Of a DNA stretch of 41,137 nt, positions 40,282 to 41,137 are shown piece by piece. A model generated the notes under the pieces. The model saw nothing but the letters and a program-made list of their open reading frames with translations, was not told the origin of the DNA and did no database searches. The translations under genes and the position numbers were made by a program. The stretch spans positions 1-41,137 of the forward strand of contig JAISXD010000034.1 in assembly GCA_031270665.1 (NCBI GenBank), in the 5' to 3' direction. Origin of the DNA: Tannerellaceae bacterium. GTDB taxonomy: Bacteria > Bacteroidota > Bacteroidia > Bacteroidales > Tannerellaceae. Position 1 is the first letter of the stretch, and each line of letters opens with the position of its first letter.

Positions 40282-41079
40282 TTATTCGTTCACAAATGTA
40301 TAAGCCACCCCTATCCCGTAGCTATCGACGCCTATTGACGGGAGTATTACCAAACGATTGCTCTTCTTTTTTATTCCTAACATATTTTGAAAAACGGGAA
40401 GCATTAAGTATCCCGCTTCTGCGCTTAATATACCAATTCCCGCACCGGCAACAACGTCGCTTACCCAATGTTTCCTGTTTAAAACCCGTAAGGCTCCCGT
40501 TCCTGCCGCAACCGTATATCCGGCAATACCAATCCAGGGGGAAGTATCTTTATATTCCTTAAACAGTATGTGCGCTCCGACAAAAACAGTAGCCGTGTGC
40601 CCGGAAGGGAAAGAACTGTAGCCCGAACCGTCGGGGCGCATAACATTTATGGATCTTTTCATGGTTTGTACGACCGATCCCATGAGAAGATAAGATGCTG
40701 CCATTACAAGCGTGCGATCCCTGAAGTTATGCTTTGCCTCTATTCCCATAAAGCCTAATCCATAAACGGCAAGTGCAGGAACATACTGGGAATAATCATC
40801 AACAGGTATTTTGGTTTGCATATGTTGGCTTATTTCATCATGGATACTGTAATCCAATCTTCGCAGCGGCTTGCTCGCCCTTGCTACAAGCCCATAGGAT
40901 ATAAAGGCTGCCGGCACGATAAATTTCGAACAGAAAGGATTGAACGGATTAGCCCTTTTGTAATTTTTATCACGTTTGAATGCCTTTTGCCTATCTACAT
41001 ATGCCGAATCGGAGATTTGTGCACAAATAGTTGAACCAGCTGTCATTATCAGCAGAATAATTGTAAAAAGATGTTTCAT
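40282..41079 (-). CDS. PAP2-family lipid phosphatase
   Basis: This 265-residue protein has signal peptide MKHLFTIILLIMTAGSTICA and several membrane or membrane-associated helices. The three acid-phosphatase motifs are complete: K141-x6-RP (KRSINVMRPDG), PSGH at 158-161, and R198-x5-H204-x3-D208 (RVLNRKHWVSDVVAG). The active site would face the periplasm. Relatives dephosphorylate undecaprenyl pyrophosphate, phosphatidylglycerol phosphate or lipid A (LpxE/LpxF). The C-terminal segment LVILPSIGVDSYGIGVAYTFVNE looks like outer-membrane beta strands, a feature of some Bacteroidetes PAP2 proteins. The exact lipid substrate cannot be read from the sequence. The remaining 58 bases of the window contain only its upstream region. 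Confidence 0.87.
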   Translation of the reverse strand: MKHLFTIILLIMTAGSTICAQISDSAYVDRQKAFKRDKNYKRANPFNPFCSKFIVPAAFISYGLVARASKPLRRLDYSIHDEISQHMQTKIPVDDYSQYVPALAVYGLGFMGIEAKHNFRDRTLVMAASYLLMGSVVQTMKRSINVMRPDGSGYSSFPSGHTATVFVGAHILFKEYKDTSPWIGIAGYTVAAGTGALRVLNRKHWVSDVVAGAGIGILSAEAGYLMLPVFQNMLGIKKKSNRLVILPSIGVDSYGIGVAYTFVNE

Positions 41080-41137
41080 TGCAATATGGTGGATGTAATG
41101 TCGTTTCGTTTCGTTTTTTTCCGTCTCTTTCTAAGAG

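Overview
This window reads as a piece of a Bacteroidales chromosome (phylum Bacteroidota). The evidence is a SusC/SusD outer-membrane pair, many SPII-type lipoproteins, diaminopimelate synthesis through DapL, a Bacteroides-type EF-G paralogue, and repeated matches to the Bacteroidetes promoter signature (-7 TAnnTTTG, with or without a -33 TTTG about 19-21 bases upstream). Shine-Dalgarno sequences are mostly absent. A Parabacteroides/Tannerella-like genome is possible, but the genus cannot be fixed from the sequence alone.

Left part (1-12 kb): the broken end of a GH78 alpha-L-rhamnosidase, a glycosyltransferase and an EF-G paralogue (EF-G2) on the minus strand, then a GC-richer susC-susD pair on the plus strand. 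The susC promoter overlaps a perfect 32-base palindrome. After the susD terminator come a 42-bp minisatellite, a gene of a Bacteroidales hypothetical family, and a gene made of near-identical 78-bp (26-residue) helical repeats.

Core part (12-22 kb): dapF-dapL, gpmA and a queuosine-precursor-type transporter on plus. Facing them is a tightly overlapping five-gene minus-strand operon: unknown protein, GtrA-like flippase, GtrB-like glycosyltransferase, beta-helix lipoprotein, HAD hydrolase. A nucleoside-hydrolase lipoprotein gene follows.

Accessory part (22-34.5 kb): after nearly 1 kb of AT-rich non-coding DNA come a membrane protein and winged-helix regulator pair. Next is a five-gene cassette encoding two FtsX-type permeases, a LolA-fold periplasmic protein, an outer-membrane barrel and an ABC ATPase. 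Together these look like a complete trans-envelope, Lol-like export path and are the best candidate here for an under-described system. Then come an AT-rich HD-domain gene that has lost its 5' end, an isolated phage tail/lysis module (predicted single-protein spanin, baseplate J-like, tail-I-like, collar-domain fibre) with its own terminator, and a non-coding stretch with competing hairpins, paired repeats and a decayed gene.

Right part (34.5-41.1 kb): housekeeping and envelope genes: a periplasmic TapB/DUF3108-like protein, aminopeptidase P, gamma-carbonic anhydrase-like protein, CBM9-like lipoprotein, alpha/beta hydrolase lipoprotein and a PAP2 phosphatase.

All family calls were made by reading the translations; no database search was possible.
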